57,418 nt of DNA from contig JADHVQ010000004.1 in NCBI GenBank assembly GCA_016783905.1, positions 1 to 57,418 on the forward strand, written 5' to 3'. The notes below the pieces were generated by a model. That model was given only the letters and a program-made list of their open reading frames with translations, searched no databases and was not told the DNA's origin. The position numbers were made by a program, and so were the translations under genes. This DNA comes from Bacteroidales bacterium (GTDB lineage Bacteria; Bacteroidota; Bacteroidia; Bacteroidales; FEN-979). Below, in pieces: positions 25,526 through 33,009 of the stretch. Position 1 is the stretch's first letter; each line of letters begins with the position of its first letter.

Positions 25526-27079
25526 ATGGAGAAGATAACAATATTGTGGGTGGATGATGAAATTGATTTGTTGAAGCCTCACCTCCTCTTCCTTAACGAG
25601 AAGGGATATACTGTGCATACCGCCAATAACGGGCATGATGCGCTGGAACTGCTGGATAACCATAATTTCGATATCATCTTCCTCGACGAGCAGATGCCGG
25701 GCATGTCGGGGATCGAAACACTGGAGAAGATTAAAAACCGGACAACAAACCTCCCGGTGGTGATGATCACCAAGAGCGAGGAGGAGTCGATCATGGAAGA
25801 GGCGATCGGCAGCAATATCGCTGACTACCTCATCAAACCGGTCAATCCCAACCAGATCCTTCTCTCTCTGAAGAAGAACCTGGAGAATAAGAAAATCGTC
25901 AGCGAAAAGACCAGCTTCCAGTACCAGCAGGAGTTTCGTAACATCGGGATGGAGATAAGCAACCGGTTGAATTTCGAAGAGTGGAGCGATATCTACCGGA
26001 AAATCACGGGCTGGGAATTAAAACTGGAACGGTCGCAGGACGAGGGGATGAACCAGGTCCTGCAGATGCAGAAGACGGAGGCCAACCAGGTTTTCTGCAA
26101 GTTTGTTGAGCGGAACTACCTCGACTGGGTTCACGGAAAAGGTCAGGACCGGCCTGTTCAGTCACATACCCTCATCAAGGATTGCATCTTTCCCCTGCTC
26201 CAGGATAACCGTCCCACCTTTGTGATCCTGATCGACAACCTCCGGTGGGATCAGTGGAAGGTGTTGCAACCTGTCATAGAAGAGGGTTTCCGGGTGGAAA
26301 AAGAGGATATCTACTACAGCATTCTCCCTTCCACCACGCAGTACGCCCGCAATTCGCTCTTTTCAGGCCTGCTGCCAACCGAGATCGAGAAAAAATACCC
26401 CAAATACTGGGTTAATGAAGATGAGGAGGGAACCAAGAACAACTACGAAGCGGAGCTGTTGGGTGAGCTCCTGAAGCGCTATGGACGCGATATCAAATAC
26501 TCCTACTATAAAGTGCTGAACATGACCTACGGAAAGAAGCTGGTCGAACTGATGCCCAACCTGATGGTCAACAAGCTTAACTTCATCGTCTACAACTTCG
26601 TGGATATGCTCTCGCACGCCCGAACCGAGATGGAGATCATCCGGGAACTAGCCAGCGACGACGGCGCCTACCGTTCTCTCACCCTTTCGTGGTTCAATCA
26701 CAGTCCACTGCTGGAGATCATCCGGTACGTGGCAGAAAAGGAGGTGAACCTGGTCATCACCACCGATCATGGCTCCATCCGTGTCAACAACCCGGTGAAG
26801 ATCCTGGGCGACCGCAACACCAACACCAACCTGCGCTATAAGACCGGTAAGGCGCTGAAATACGAACGCAATGAAGTGTTCGAAATACGTAATCCTGCTG
26901 ACGCTTACCTGCCCCGGGTCAACGTGAGCTCCACTTTTGCCTTCTGCCGCAACTACGACTTCTTTGCCTATCCCAATAACTACAACTACTACGTAAACTA
27001 CTACAAAGACACCTTCCAGCATGGAGGCATCTCGATGGAGGAGATATTGGTGCCGTTTGTGATATTACGAAACAAGTAA
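25526..27079 (+). CDS. porX: PorX-type response regulator with PglZ domain
   Basis: 517 residues. The receiver domain has the acidic pocket D10-D11, phospho-acceptor D54 (IIFLDEQMPG) and K104 (YLIKP). The rest is an alkaline-phosphatase-fold PglZ domain with FVILIDNLRWDQW, SILPSTTQYARNSLFSG and NLVITTDHGS metal-binding segments. This combination is PorX, which with sensor PorY controls the type IX secretion system in Porphyromonas and relatives; its PglZ part has been reported to hydrolyse nucleotides. Two T9SS cargo peptidases are in the same window. It is divergent from the HD gene with a 170-bp gap; TACCTTTG at 25437-25444 is a possible -7 element. Confidence 0.93.
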   Translation: MEKITILWVDDEIDLLKPHLLFLNEKGYTVHTANNGHDALELLDNHNFDIIFLDEQMPGMSGIETLEKIKNRTTNLPVVMITKSEEESIMEEAIGSNIADYLIKPVNPNQILLSLKKNLENKKIVSEKTSFQYQQEFRNIGMEISNRLNFEEWSDIYRKITGWELKLERSQDEGMNQVLQMQKTEANQVFCKFVERNYLDWVHGKGQDRPVQSHTLIKDCIFPLLQDNRPTFVILIDNLRWDQWKVLQPVIEEGFRVEKEDIYYSILPSTTQYARNSLFSGLLPTEIEKKYPKYWVNEDEEGTKNNYEAELLGELLKRYGRDIKYSYYKVLNMTYGKKLVELMPNLMVNKLNFIVYNFVDMLSHARTEMEIIRELASDDGAYRSLTLSWFNHSPLLEIIRYVAEKEVNLVITTDHGSIRVNNPVKILGDRNTNTNLRYKTGKALKYERNEVFEIRNPADAYLPRVNVSSTFAFCRNYDFFAYPNNYNYYVNYYKDTFQHGGISMEEILVPFVILRNK

Positions 27080-27080
27080 A

Positions 27081-27125
27081 ATTGCCAATATTGCCAATAT
27101 TGCCAGTATTGCGCATCATTGCCAT
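27081..27125 (+). repeat. Five tandem 9-mers ATTGCCAAT
   Basis: Two exact ATTGCCAAT units, then ATTGCCAGT, ATTGCGCAT and CATTGCCAT, starting just after the porX stop. Confidence 0.75.
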
Positions 27126-27157
27126 AGATTAGAGAATTTTGTTAATTTCGAAATTTT

Positions 27158-27189
27158 CATGACTCCATGACCTCATGACTTCATGACCT
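27158..27189 (+). repeat. Four tandem 8-mers CATGACYT containing the tsaE start
   Basis: CATGACTC, CATGACCT, CATGACTT and CATGACCT are consecutive; the tsaE start codon is the ATG of the fourth unit. Confidence 0.85.
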
Positions 27190-27587
27190 TCAAAATTAAT
27201 TCCGAAACCGAACTTCCCCGGGTCGCCCGGGAGCTCCTGGATACCTATCCCAACCAGCGGATCTTTGCCTTTTATGGCCCTATGGGAGCCGGCAAAACCA
27301 CCTTTATCAAAGCCCTCTGCCGGTTGCTGGGCATAGAGGACGAAGCCCTCAGCCCCACCTTCGCTATCATCAACGAATATCACACCAGGGACAATTCGCC
27401 CGTTTATCATGTTGACTTCTACCGGATCAACAAGCTGGAAGAGGTGTATGATATTGGATATGAGGAGTACCTCTTCAGCGGGCACTATTGTTTTTTGGAA
27501 TGGCCCGAACTCATTGAAGAGCTGTTGCCTGAAGAGACCGTAAAGGTCACGATTACCGGAAATGGCGTACGGATTATCAGCTTCTGA
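27183..27587 (+). CDS. tsaE: tRNA t6A-modification ATPase TsaE
   Basis: 134 residues. TsaE (YjeE) is the small ATPase that supports threonylcarbamoyl transfer to A37 of ANN-decoding tRNAs together with TsaB and TsaD. GPMGAGKTTFIKAL is the P-loop, SPTF follows, YHVDFYRI is the family's HxDxYR motif, and FLEWPE is the usual EWxE. The start lies in an 8-bp repeat array with no Shine-Dalgarno sequence. A later start would lose the family's usual N-terminal strand, so the assigned start is plausible. Confidence 0.95.
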   Translation: MTFKINSETELPRVARELLDTYPNQRIFAFYGPMGAGKTTFIKALCRLLGIEDEALSPTFAIINEYHTRDNSPVYHVDFYRINKLEEVYDIGYEEYLFSGHYCFLEWPELIEELLPEETVKVTITGNGVRIISF

Positions 27588-27629
27588 ATTCAGCTTTTAA
27601 TCATAGAAAATTATGAATTTATCATTTTA

Positions 27630-27657
27630 TATATTTGATAAGTAAAAAAGGAGGTTA
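27630..27657 (+). promoter_or_regulatory. -7 element (TATATTTG) and strong Shine-Dalgarno
   Basis: TATATTTG at 27630-27637 matches TAnnTTTG. AAGGAGG, directly upstream of the 27660 ATG, is a perfect anti-SD match, which is uncommon in this lineage and not seen before neighbouring genes. Confidence 0.55.
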
Positions 27658-27659
27658 AC

Positions 27660-28151
27660 ATGAAAAAGTATGTTTCGCTTTCCGGCCTGGTGGTGCTGCT
27701 TCTCTCTGTTATGTTGCTGGCACCATCCTGCACCGAAGAAATTCCCGAGGCTTCCAAGGGAGAAGCCCTGGTTTACCAGCTCTGGGATGCATTCCGGAAC
27801 CAGGATCTGGAGGCAATTAAGAACAATATGGCTCCCGGTTTTCAGTCGGTACATGACTTCGGAGCTTACAACATGGATGAGGAGCTGGAATTGCTTCGTG
27901 GAATCGCTATTGCTGATTACGAGATCAGCAACATGAAGATCACCAGCAACGACGAAGATCTGATCATTGCAACCTACTTTGTCTCGGTATCTGAAACCAT
28001 TGAAGGCGAGCGACTTTCCAAAGAACCGGCTCCCCGGATGACCATTTTTGTCAAGGATGACGGCGTTTGGAAATGGATCGCTCATGCGAACCTGAAATCC
28101 ATGAAGGCCGAGGCACCGGAGGAGGCGGAAGAGGCCGGGGAGGAGCAGTAG
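27660..28151 (+). CDS. Lipoprotein with NTF2-like (SnoaL/DUF4440-type) fold
   Basis: 163 residues. Signal peptide with lipobox LLAPSC, so the mature protein is a membrane-bound lipoprotein. The 100-residue core resembles NTF2-like domains: EALVYQLWDAFRNQDLEAIKNNMAPGFQSVHDFGA, then strands ending MTIFVKDDGVWKWIAHANLK. The C-terminus is acidic and repetitive (EAPEEAEEAGEEQ). No catalytic assignment is possible. It has its own promoter and an unusually good ribosome-binding site, suggesting strong expression. Confidence 0.75.
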   Translation: MKKYVSLSGLVVLLLSVMLLAPSCTEEIPEASKGEALVYQLWDAFRNQDLEAIKNNMAPGFQSVHDFGAYNMDEELELLRGIAIADYEISNMKITSNDEDLIIATYFVSVSETIEGERLSKEPAPRMTIFVKDDGVWKWIAHANLKSMKAEAPEEAEEAGEEQ

Positions 28152-28155
28152 TCTC

Positions 28156-28183
28156 CAGTCCACAGTCTGCAGTCCACAGTCTA
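28156..28183 (+). repeat. Four tandem CAGTCYR heptamers
   Basis: CAGTCCA, CAGTCTG, CAGTCCA, CAGTCTA follow the lipoprotein stop. Confidence 0.8.
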
Positions 28184-28242
28184 CAAATATAGGTTCGTAG
28201 ACTGCTGGTTTATAGCAATTTTTGGATCTGGAAATAAAAAAT

Positions 28243-28270
28243 TGAAGACTGAGGACTGAAGACTGAGGAC
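28243..28270 (+). repeat. Four tandem TGARGAC heptamers before ald
   Basis: TGAAGAC and TGAGGAC alternate twice. A TATTTTCGTAT-type stretch follows and ald starts 33 bp later. Confidence 0.8.
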
Positions 28271-28303
28271 TAATTTTCGTATTTTCGTATAAAATTTCCT
28301 ACA

Positions 28304-29527
28304 ATGGAAGATCCGCTATCGGAGCTAACCAGGCGTTCCACGGCCGAACATCTGATGCCTCAGGAGGAGATGCTGGAGGTGACACGCAGGAAGAGCCAGC
28401 TGACCATTGGCGTTCCAAAAGAGATCACGCTTGAAGAGACGCGGGTGGCACTTGTTCCCGACGGTGTGAGCCTGCTCTCGCGTCAGGGACATCAGGTACT
28501 GGTGGAGGCCGGAGCCGGCCTGGCTGCCCACTTTCCCGATCATGAATACAGTGAAGCCGGGGGGCAGGTCGTTTACTCCCCTCAGGAGGTCTTTAAGTCG
28601 GACCTCATTCTGAAGGTGGCCCCACTGAATTCAGCGGAGATGGAGCTGATGCGTCCCAAACAGACGCTGATCTCCGCCCTGCAGATGGCCGTGCAAAACG
28701 AGGGCTATTTCCGAATCCTGATGAACAAAAAGGTGACCGCCCTTGGTTATGAGCTGATACGGGATAAAACGCAGTCTTTTCCGGTAGTCAGGGCCATGAG
28801 TGAAATTGCCGGGTGTACAGCGATCTTCATTGCAGCCGAGTACCTGGCCAGTCCCAACTTCGGACGAGGAAAGATGTTCGGGGGCTTCACGGGAATCGGT
28901 CCTTCAGAGGTAGTAATTATTGGTGCCGGAACGGTAGGAGAGTATGCCGCACATTCTGCCCTTGGACTGGGCGCCATGGTAAAGGTGTTCGACAACTCGG
29001 TTTACCGCCTTCGCAGGTTGCAGAATAACCTGGGTGTCAGGATATTCACTTCTATCCTTCATCCAAAGGTCTTGCTCGAATCGATGAAAACAGCCGATGT
29101 GGTAATCGGAGCAGTTCACTCCCCAGGCGGAAAATCTCCATGCATGATCGTTGGGGAGATGATCAAGGAGATGATGGATGGATCGATCATCATCGATGTG
29201 AGCATCGACCAGGGCGGTTGTTTTGAGACTTCCCGTCCGACCACACACAGCAAACCGGTCTTCAAGGAGCATGGGGTCACCCACTATTGTGTCCCCAACA
29301 TCGCGTCACGTGTCCCCCATACGGCATCGCAGGCGCTCAATAACATCTTTGTTCCCATCATCCTCGACATCTGCTCAGAAGGGGGCATCGAATCCCTGAT
29401 CAAGAAGGATTATGGCGTCAGGCAAGGAGTATACCTCTACAACGGCACCATCACCTCGCTGTCGATCAGTAAACTATTCAACCTGCCTTTCCAGGATATC
29501 GAACTCCTGATGGCAGCTTTTCGTTAA
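28304..29527 (+). CDS. ald: Alanine dehydrogenase
   Basis: 407 residues. Oxidises L-alanine to pyruvate with NAD. After a roughly 30-residue extension, TIGVPKEITLEETRVALVPDGV starts the AlaDH/PNT N-terminal domain; the Rossmann NAD domain has VVIIGAGTVGEYAAHSALGLGAMVKVFD, and IIDVSIDQGGCFETSRPTTHSKPVFKEHGVTHYCVPNIAS is the conserved C-terminal block. AlaDH rather than transhydrogenase is indicated by single-chain length and lack of membrane helices. tsaE and ald are often close in Bacteroidota. aroB begins 3 bp after its stop. Confidence 0.93.
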   Translation: MEDPLSELTRRSTAEHLMPQEEMLEVTRRKSQLTIGVPKEITLEETRVALVPDGVSLLSRQGHQVLVEAGAGLAAHFPDHEYSEAGGQVVYSPQEVFKSDLILKVAPLNSAEMELMRPKQTLISALQMAVQNEGYFRILMNKKVTALGYELIRDKTQSFPVVRAMSEIAGCTAIFIAAEYLASPNFGRGKMFGGFTGIGPSEVVIIGAGTVGEYAAHSALGLGAMVKVFDNSVYRLRRLQNNLGVRIFTSILHPKVLLESMKTADVVIGAVHSPGGKSPCMIVGEMIKEMMDGSIIIDVSIDQGGCFETSRPTTHSKPVFKEHGVTHYCVPNIASRVPHTASQALNNIFVPIILDICSEGGIESLIKKDYGVRQGVYLYNGTITSLSISKLFNLPFQDIELLMAAFR

Positions 29528-29529
29528 TC

Positions 29530-30633
29530 ATGAAGCTTTCGTCACGTATGGTGAGCACCTCCCGGTACCCTGTCATGATAGGGGAGGAGGCGTTGGAACA
29601 GCTCCGGAAGCACCTGACACGCTGCCGGAAGCTAAAGTCAAAGCTGTTCATCCTGACCGATGCCAATACCCAACGGTTTTGCCTTCCCAAACTCATCACA
29701 CGCATCCCGGAGCTGGAGGAAGTGACCATGCTGAGCATCGACAGTGGGGAGGAGGTGAAAAGCCTCCGTACGGCTGAGTATCTCTGGAAAGAACTTGGGT
29801 CACAGCAGGCGGATAGGAGTTCCCTGCTGATCAACCTGGGTGGCGGGGTGGTGACTGATCTTGGTGGTTTTGTAGCTTCATCGTTTCATCGCGGAATCGA
29901 AACGGTGCACATTCCCACCTCCCTGATCGGTCAGATTGATGCGGCAATCGGGGGTAAGACAGGCGTGAACATGGATGTGCTTAAAAACCAGGTGGGGAGC
30001 TTTTGGGCCCCGAAGGGAGTCTACGTATGGCCCGGATTTCTCGAGACTCTGCCCCGGGACCAGGTGCGTTCAGGACTGGCTGAGGTTGCCAAAACGGCTC
30101 TTATTCGCGATGAACAGTTCTGGCGGTGGCTCTCACGGAAACCGGTTCATAAGATTTTGGAGATCCCTTTTTCCGATCATTTTTGGAAGGAGCTCCTCCT
30201 GAATACCATTCGGATCAAACTGGAGATTGTCCGTCACGATCCGTTTGAACGGAACCAGCGGAAGCTGCTCAACTTTGGCCACACCATCGGTCATGCCATC
30301 GAGTCGCTGGCCCTGCGGCGCGAAACCCCTGTGCTGCATGGTGATGCCGTAGCTGCCGGAATGGCCTGCGAAAGCTTCCTATCGGTTCAGCGAACCGGCC
30401 TGGATCCCCTTCAGCTGGAAGCGATCAATGGCTGGATCCAGCAGGGATTCGGAAAGCTGCCGTTGCTGCAGGAAGATGAATCGGTACGTATGGACATGAT
30501 GCAGCACGACAAGAAAAACAGGCAACAGGAGATCCGCTTCACCCTCCTCTCACGCATCGGTCAGGGCAAGATCAACCAGGTATGTTCGCCGGATCAGATC
30601 CGAGACGCCTTCGGAAAGTATTACAACCTCTGA
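29530..30633 (+). CDS. aroB: 3-dehydroquinate synthase
   Basis: 367 residues. AroB converts DAHP to 3-dehydroquinate in the shikimate pathway. The NAD-binding block LLINLGGGVVTDLGGFVASSFHRGIETVHIPTSL is followed by DAAIGGKTGVN; SGLAEVAKTALI, NFGHTIGHAIE and VLHGDAVAAGM supply the metal and substrate ligands (Glu and two His). It is 2 bp downstream of ald and 11 bp upstream of aroA, so shared transcription is likely; ald itself is not part of the pathway. Confidence 0.96.
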   Translation: MKLSSRMVSTSRYPVMIGEEALEQLRKHLTRCRKLKSKLFILTDANTQRFCLPKLITRIPELEEVTMLSIDSGEEVKSLRTAEYLWKELGSQQADRSSLLINLGGGVVTDLGGFVASSFHRGIETVHIPTSLIGQIDAAIGGKTGVNMDVLKNQVGSFWAPKGVYVWPGFLETLPRDQVRSGLAEVAKTALIRDEQFWRWLSRKPVHKILEIPFSDHFWKELLLNTIRIKLEIVRHDPFERNQRKLLNFGHTIGHAIESLALRRETPVLHGDAVAAGMACESFLSVQRTGLDPLQLEAINGWIQQGFGKLPLLQEDESVRMDMMQHDKKNRQQEIRFTLLSRIGQGKINQVCSPDQIRDAFGKYYNL

Positions 30634-30644
30634 TCGACATACTG

Positions 30645-32093
30645 ATGGCTGTTTACACCATTACCAAAGAGAACCAGACCCTCACCGGCCATATTTCCCT
30701 GCCGGCTTCCAAGAGTATCAGTAACCGGTTGCTGATCATCCGGGCTTTGTGTAGCACCGACATCCAATTGGAGAACCTTTCGATGGCCGAAGATACCCTC
30801 CTGATGCAGGAGCTGCTACAGCAGATACAGGATGTTTCCACCGTTTCACCCCATCCGCTCGATACCCGGAATGCTGGTACCGTGATGCGATTCCTCACTG
30901 CCTATCTCACGACGAAACCCGGTATCTGGCTCCTGCACGGCAGTGACCGGATGCATAAACGACCGGTTGGCATTCTGGTAGAGGCACTCCGAAGCCTGGG
31001 TGCGGCTATTGATTATGCGGGCTTACCAGGATACCCTCCGCTGAGGATCACCGGCAAGCAACTACAGGGAGGAGAGGTGACCGTGGATGTTTCCGTCAGC
31101 AGCCAGTTTGTATCCGCTCTATTGATGATTGCCCCCTGCCTGCCCGCAGGCCTCACCATACGGATGATCGGAGAACAGGTTTCCTTTCCTTACGTAGAGA
31201 TGACCCGGCGGCTGATGGAAGAGTTCGGGGCCGTTGTGGAACGACAAACAGACTCGCTGATCGTCAAGCACGGGCATTACCGGACCGAAATGATCCACCC
31301 CAGCGGTTACCAGGTGGAGTCCGATTGGTCGGCAGCAGCCTTCTGGTACGAAGCTGCGGCCCTTTCTGACTCCGCTGAGATCCGGCTTCCCGGGTTACGC
31401 AAAGACAGCCTCCAGGGAGATGCGGTGGTTGCGGAGATCTTCAAACACCTCGGTGTTGAAACGATATATGAGAAGGAGGGAGTTTTATTGACAAGGCAAA
31501 AGGCACAAGGCAAGAGGCATAAGTCGGCAGTGGGCAGATGGCAGTCTAAAAAAACCGTTCCTCATTCCTCACTCCTCATTCCTCATTCCCCTTCGTCCCT
31601 CGTCCCTCGTCCTTCGTCCCTCGTCCCTCGTCCTTCGTCCCTCGTCCCTCGTCCTTCGTCCCTCGTCCTTCGTCCTTCGTCCCTCGTCCTTCGTCCCTCG
31701 TCCCTCGACCTTTCCGCACACCCCGATCTCGTTCCACCGCTGATCGTGACCTATGCTGCACTGGGGATTCCCTCCCGTTTTTCCGGACTTCAGCACCTGA
31801 AGATCAAGGAGAGTGACCGGTTAAAAGCATTGCAACAAGAGCTTCATCGCCTGGGATTTACCCTCAGGATTCCGGAACCTGGGATCATCGAGACGGTTTC
31901 CGGAAAACCGGCCGTTTCTCCAGCCATCTCCCCGGTAATTGTCGAGACCTACAGCGACCACCGGATAGCCATGGCGTTTGCCCTGCTGGCTCTGAAAACA
32001 GGGATCATCCGCATCGCAAACCCCTCCGTGGTCTCAAAGTCCTACCCTGGCTTCTGGAAGGAGATGAAACGCATTGGATTCGAAATTCGTTAG
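30645..32093 (+). CDS. aroA: EPSP synthase with a repeat-encoded in-frame insertion
   Basis: 482 residues from the ATG at 30645; an earlier ATG at 30582 lies inside aroB and adds an unlikely extension. AroA joins shikimate-3-phosphate and PEP. SLPASKSISNRLLII is the N-terminal signature, NAGTVMRFL and the VSVSSQFVSALLMIAP block follow, and LKIKESDRLKALQQEL plus YSDHRIAMAFAL carry the C-terminal active-site residues. Between GVLLTRQ and LSAHPDLVPPLIVTYAALG about 70 residues of PSSLVPR-type repeats are inserted (31495-31712); without them the length is normal (about 410). The insertion keeps the frame and no conserved motif is lost, so the enzyme may be functional with a loop. Confidence 0.9.
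   Translation: MAVYTITKENQTLTGHISLPASKSISNRLLIIRALCSTDIQLENLSMAEDTLLMQELLQQIQDVSTVSPHPLDTRNAGTVMRFLTAYLTTKPGIWLLHGSDRMHKRPVGILVEALRSLGAAIDYAGLPGYPPLRITGKQLQGGEVTVDVSVSSQFVSALLMIAPCLPAGLTIRMIGEQVSFPYVEMTRRLMEEFGAVVERQTDSLIVKHGHYRTEMIHPSGYQVESDWSAAAFWYEAAALSDSAEIRLPGLRKDSLQGDAVVAEIFKHLGVETIYEKEGVLLTRQKAQGKRHKSAVGRWQSKKTVPHSSLLIPHSPSSLVPRPSSLVPRPSSLVPRPSSLVLRPSSLVLRPSSLDLSAHPDLVPPLIVTYAALGIPSRFSGLQHLKIKESDRLKALQQELHRLGFTLRIPEPGIIETVSGKPAVSPAISPVIVETYSDHRIAMAFALLALKTGIIRIANPSVVSKSYPGFWKEMKRIGFEIR
31495..31712 (+). repeat. Four consecutive heptamer families inside aroA
   Basis: GGCAAAA-type (four units, 31495-31522), NGGCAGW (three units, 31525-31545), YTCCTCA (four units and a partial, 31558-31592) and CGTCCYT (sixteen units plus one degenerate, 31594-31712). 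All have a 7-bp period; the last family also shows a 21-bp super-period. Confidence 0.9.
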
Positions 32094-32104
32094 ACGTTAG
32101 ACGG

Positions 32105-32160
32105 ATGACTATATGACCGTATTTCGTATTTCCGTATGACAGTATGACCAAATGACCGTT
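32105..32160 (+). repeat. Degenerate 8-mer array upstream of lutA
   Basis: TATGACCG, TATTTCG, TATTTCCG, TATGACAG, TATGACCA, AATGACCG are near-consecutive. Confidence 0.65.
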
Positions 32161-32172
32161 CATATTTTTTCG

Positions 32173-32180
32173 TACATTTG
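32173..32180 (+). promoter_or_regulatory. Candidate -7 element (TACATTTG) of lutA
   Basis: TACATTTG matches TAnnTTTG, 97 bp before the ATG, leaving a leader of about 90 bases with a possible stem-loop and a heptamer array. Confidence 0.5.
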
Positions 32181-32192
32181 ACCCTTAATTCC

Positions 32193-32231
32193 TTTGCTTC
32201 GGCATCCCGCTTGGGTGGGAACCTTCGCAAC
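32193..32231 (+). other. Possible structured leader of lutA
   Basis: TTGC...GCAA and GG...CC pairings bracket an inner CCC-GCTTGGGT-GGG stem. Only hand-folded; no riboswitch family was recognised. Confidence 0.3.
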
Positions 32232-32240
32232 GACATATAT

Positions 32241-32268
32241 CCCTAATCGCTAATCACTGATCCCTAAT
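32241..32268 (+). repeat. Four tandem CCCTAAT-type heptamers
   Basis: CCCTAAT, CGCTAAT, CACTGAT, CCCTAAT end 9 bp before the lutA start codon. Confidence 0.75.
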
Positions 32269-32276
32269 CCCCACTT

Positions 32277-32996
32277 ATGCTCGTCGACATTTTCATCCCC
32301 TGCTTCATTGACCAGATCTATCCCGAAACAGGGATCAATATGGTGCGGGTGTTGGAGAAACTGGGGGTGTCAGCGCACTACAACGGGAATCAGACCTGCT
32401 GCGGTCAGATGGCTTTCAACAGTGGCTTCTGGGATGAGGCCAAGGAAATGGGGGAGAAGTTTATAAAGGATTTTCCCAACGACCGCCCCATTGTGGGCCC
32501 TTCAGCATCCTGCACCGGGTATGTACGAAATTATTTCCCCTGGCTTTTTCACAATACAGCGTTTCATTACGAATACAAACAGCTGCGGAAGAACATCTAT
32601 GAGTTTACTGACTTTGTGGTGAACATCCTGAAGAAAGAGGATGTGGGTGCCACCTTCGAACACGTGGTGACCTACCACAGCTCTTGTGCTTCCCTGCGGG
32701 AGTATGGATTGAAAGATGAACCACTACGGCTTCTTTCCCATGTAAAAGGACTGGAGTTAAGGGAGATGAAGGATCAGGATGTCTGCTGTGGCTTCGGTGG
32801 AACATTCTCCGTGAAGTTTGAGCCTATCTCCACTGCCATGGCCGAACAAAAGGTCAAGCATGCTGTAGAAACCGGCGCCGAATACATTGTTTCAACCGAT
32901 TCCTCCTGCCTGATGCACCTTCAGGGTTATATTGACAAACATAACATACCTGTCAAGACAATCCACATCATCGACGTGTTAGCTTCTGGTTGGTAA
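32277..32996 (+). CDS. LutA/YkgE-type (Fe-S)-binding protein
   Basis: 239 residues. Two Cys-rich CCG domains are visible: PCFIDQIYPETGINMV with QTCCGQMAFNSGF, and YHSSCASLREYGL with DVCCGFGGTFSVKF, which together coordinate Fe-S. This is the LutA subunit layout; LutABC oxidises L-lactate. The usual partners lutB and lutC are not adjacent here, so the gene is an orphan and its substrate is inferred only. tex starts 14 bp downstream. The start follows a heptamer array. Confidence 0.85.
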   Translation: MLVDIFIPCFIDQIYPETGINMVRVLEKLGVSAHYNGNQTCCGQMAFNSGFWDEAKEMGEKFIKDFPNDRPIVGPSASCTGYVRNYFPWLFHNTAFHYEYKQLRKNIYEFTDFVVNILKKEDVGATFEHVVTYHSSCASLREYGLKDEPLRLLSHVKGLELREMKDQDVCCGFGGTFSVKFEPISTAMAEQKVKHAVETGAEYIVSTDSSCLMHLQGYIDKHNIPVKTIHIIDVLASGW

Positions 32997-33009
32997 ATAA
33001 TCTGGTACA

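Noticed and set aside
30582..30644. Longer AroA N-terminus
   Set aside because: It lies inside aroB in another frame and the family start fits the ATG at 30645.
31495..31712. CRISPR array
   Set aside because: Units are 7 bp and contiguous with no unique spacers, and no cas genes are nearby.
31576..31796. Minus-strand RDEG-repeat protein in the aroA array
   Set aside because: The heptamer array is open in all frames, so long repeated frames are expected by chance; the aroA frame is the one joined to conserved sequence.
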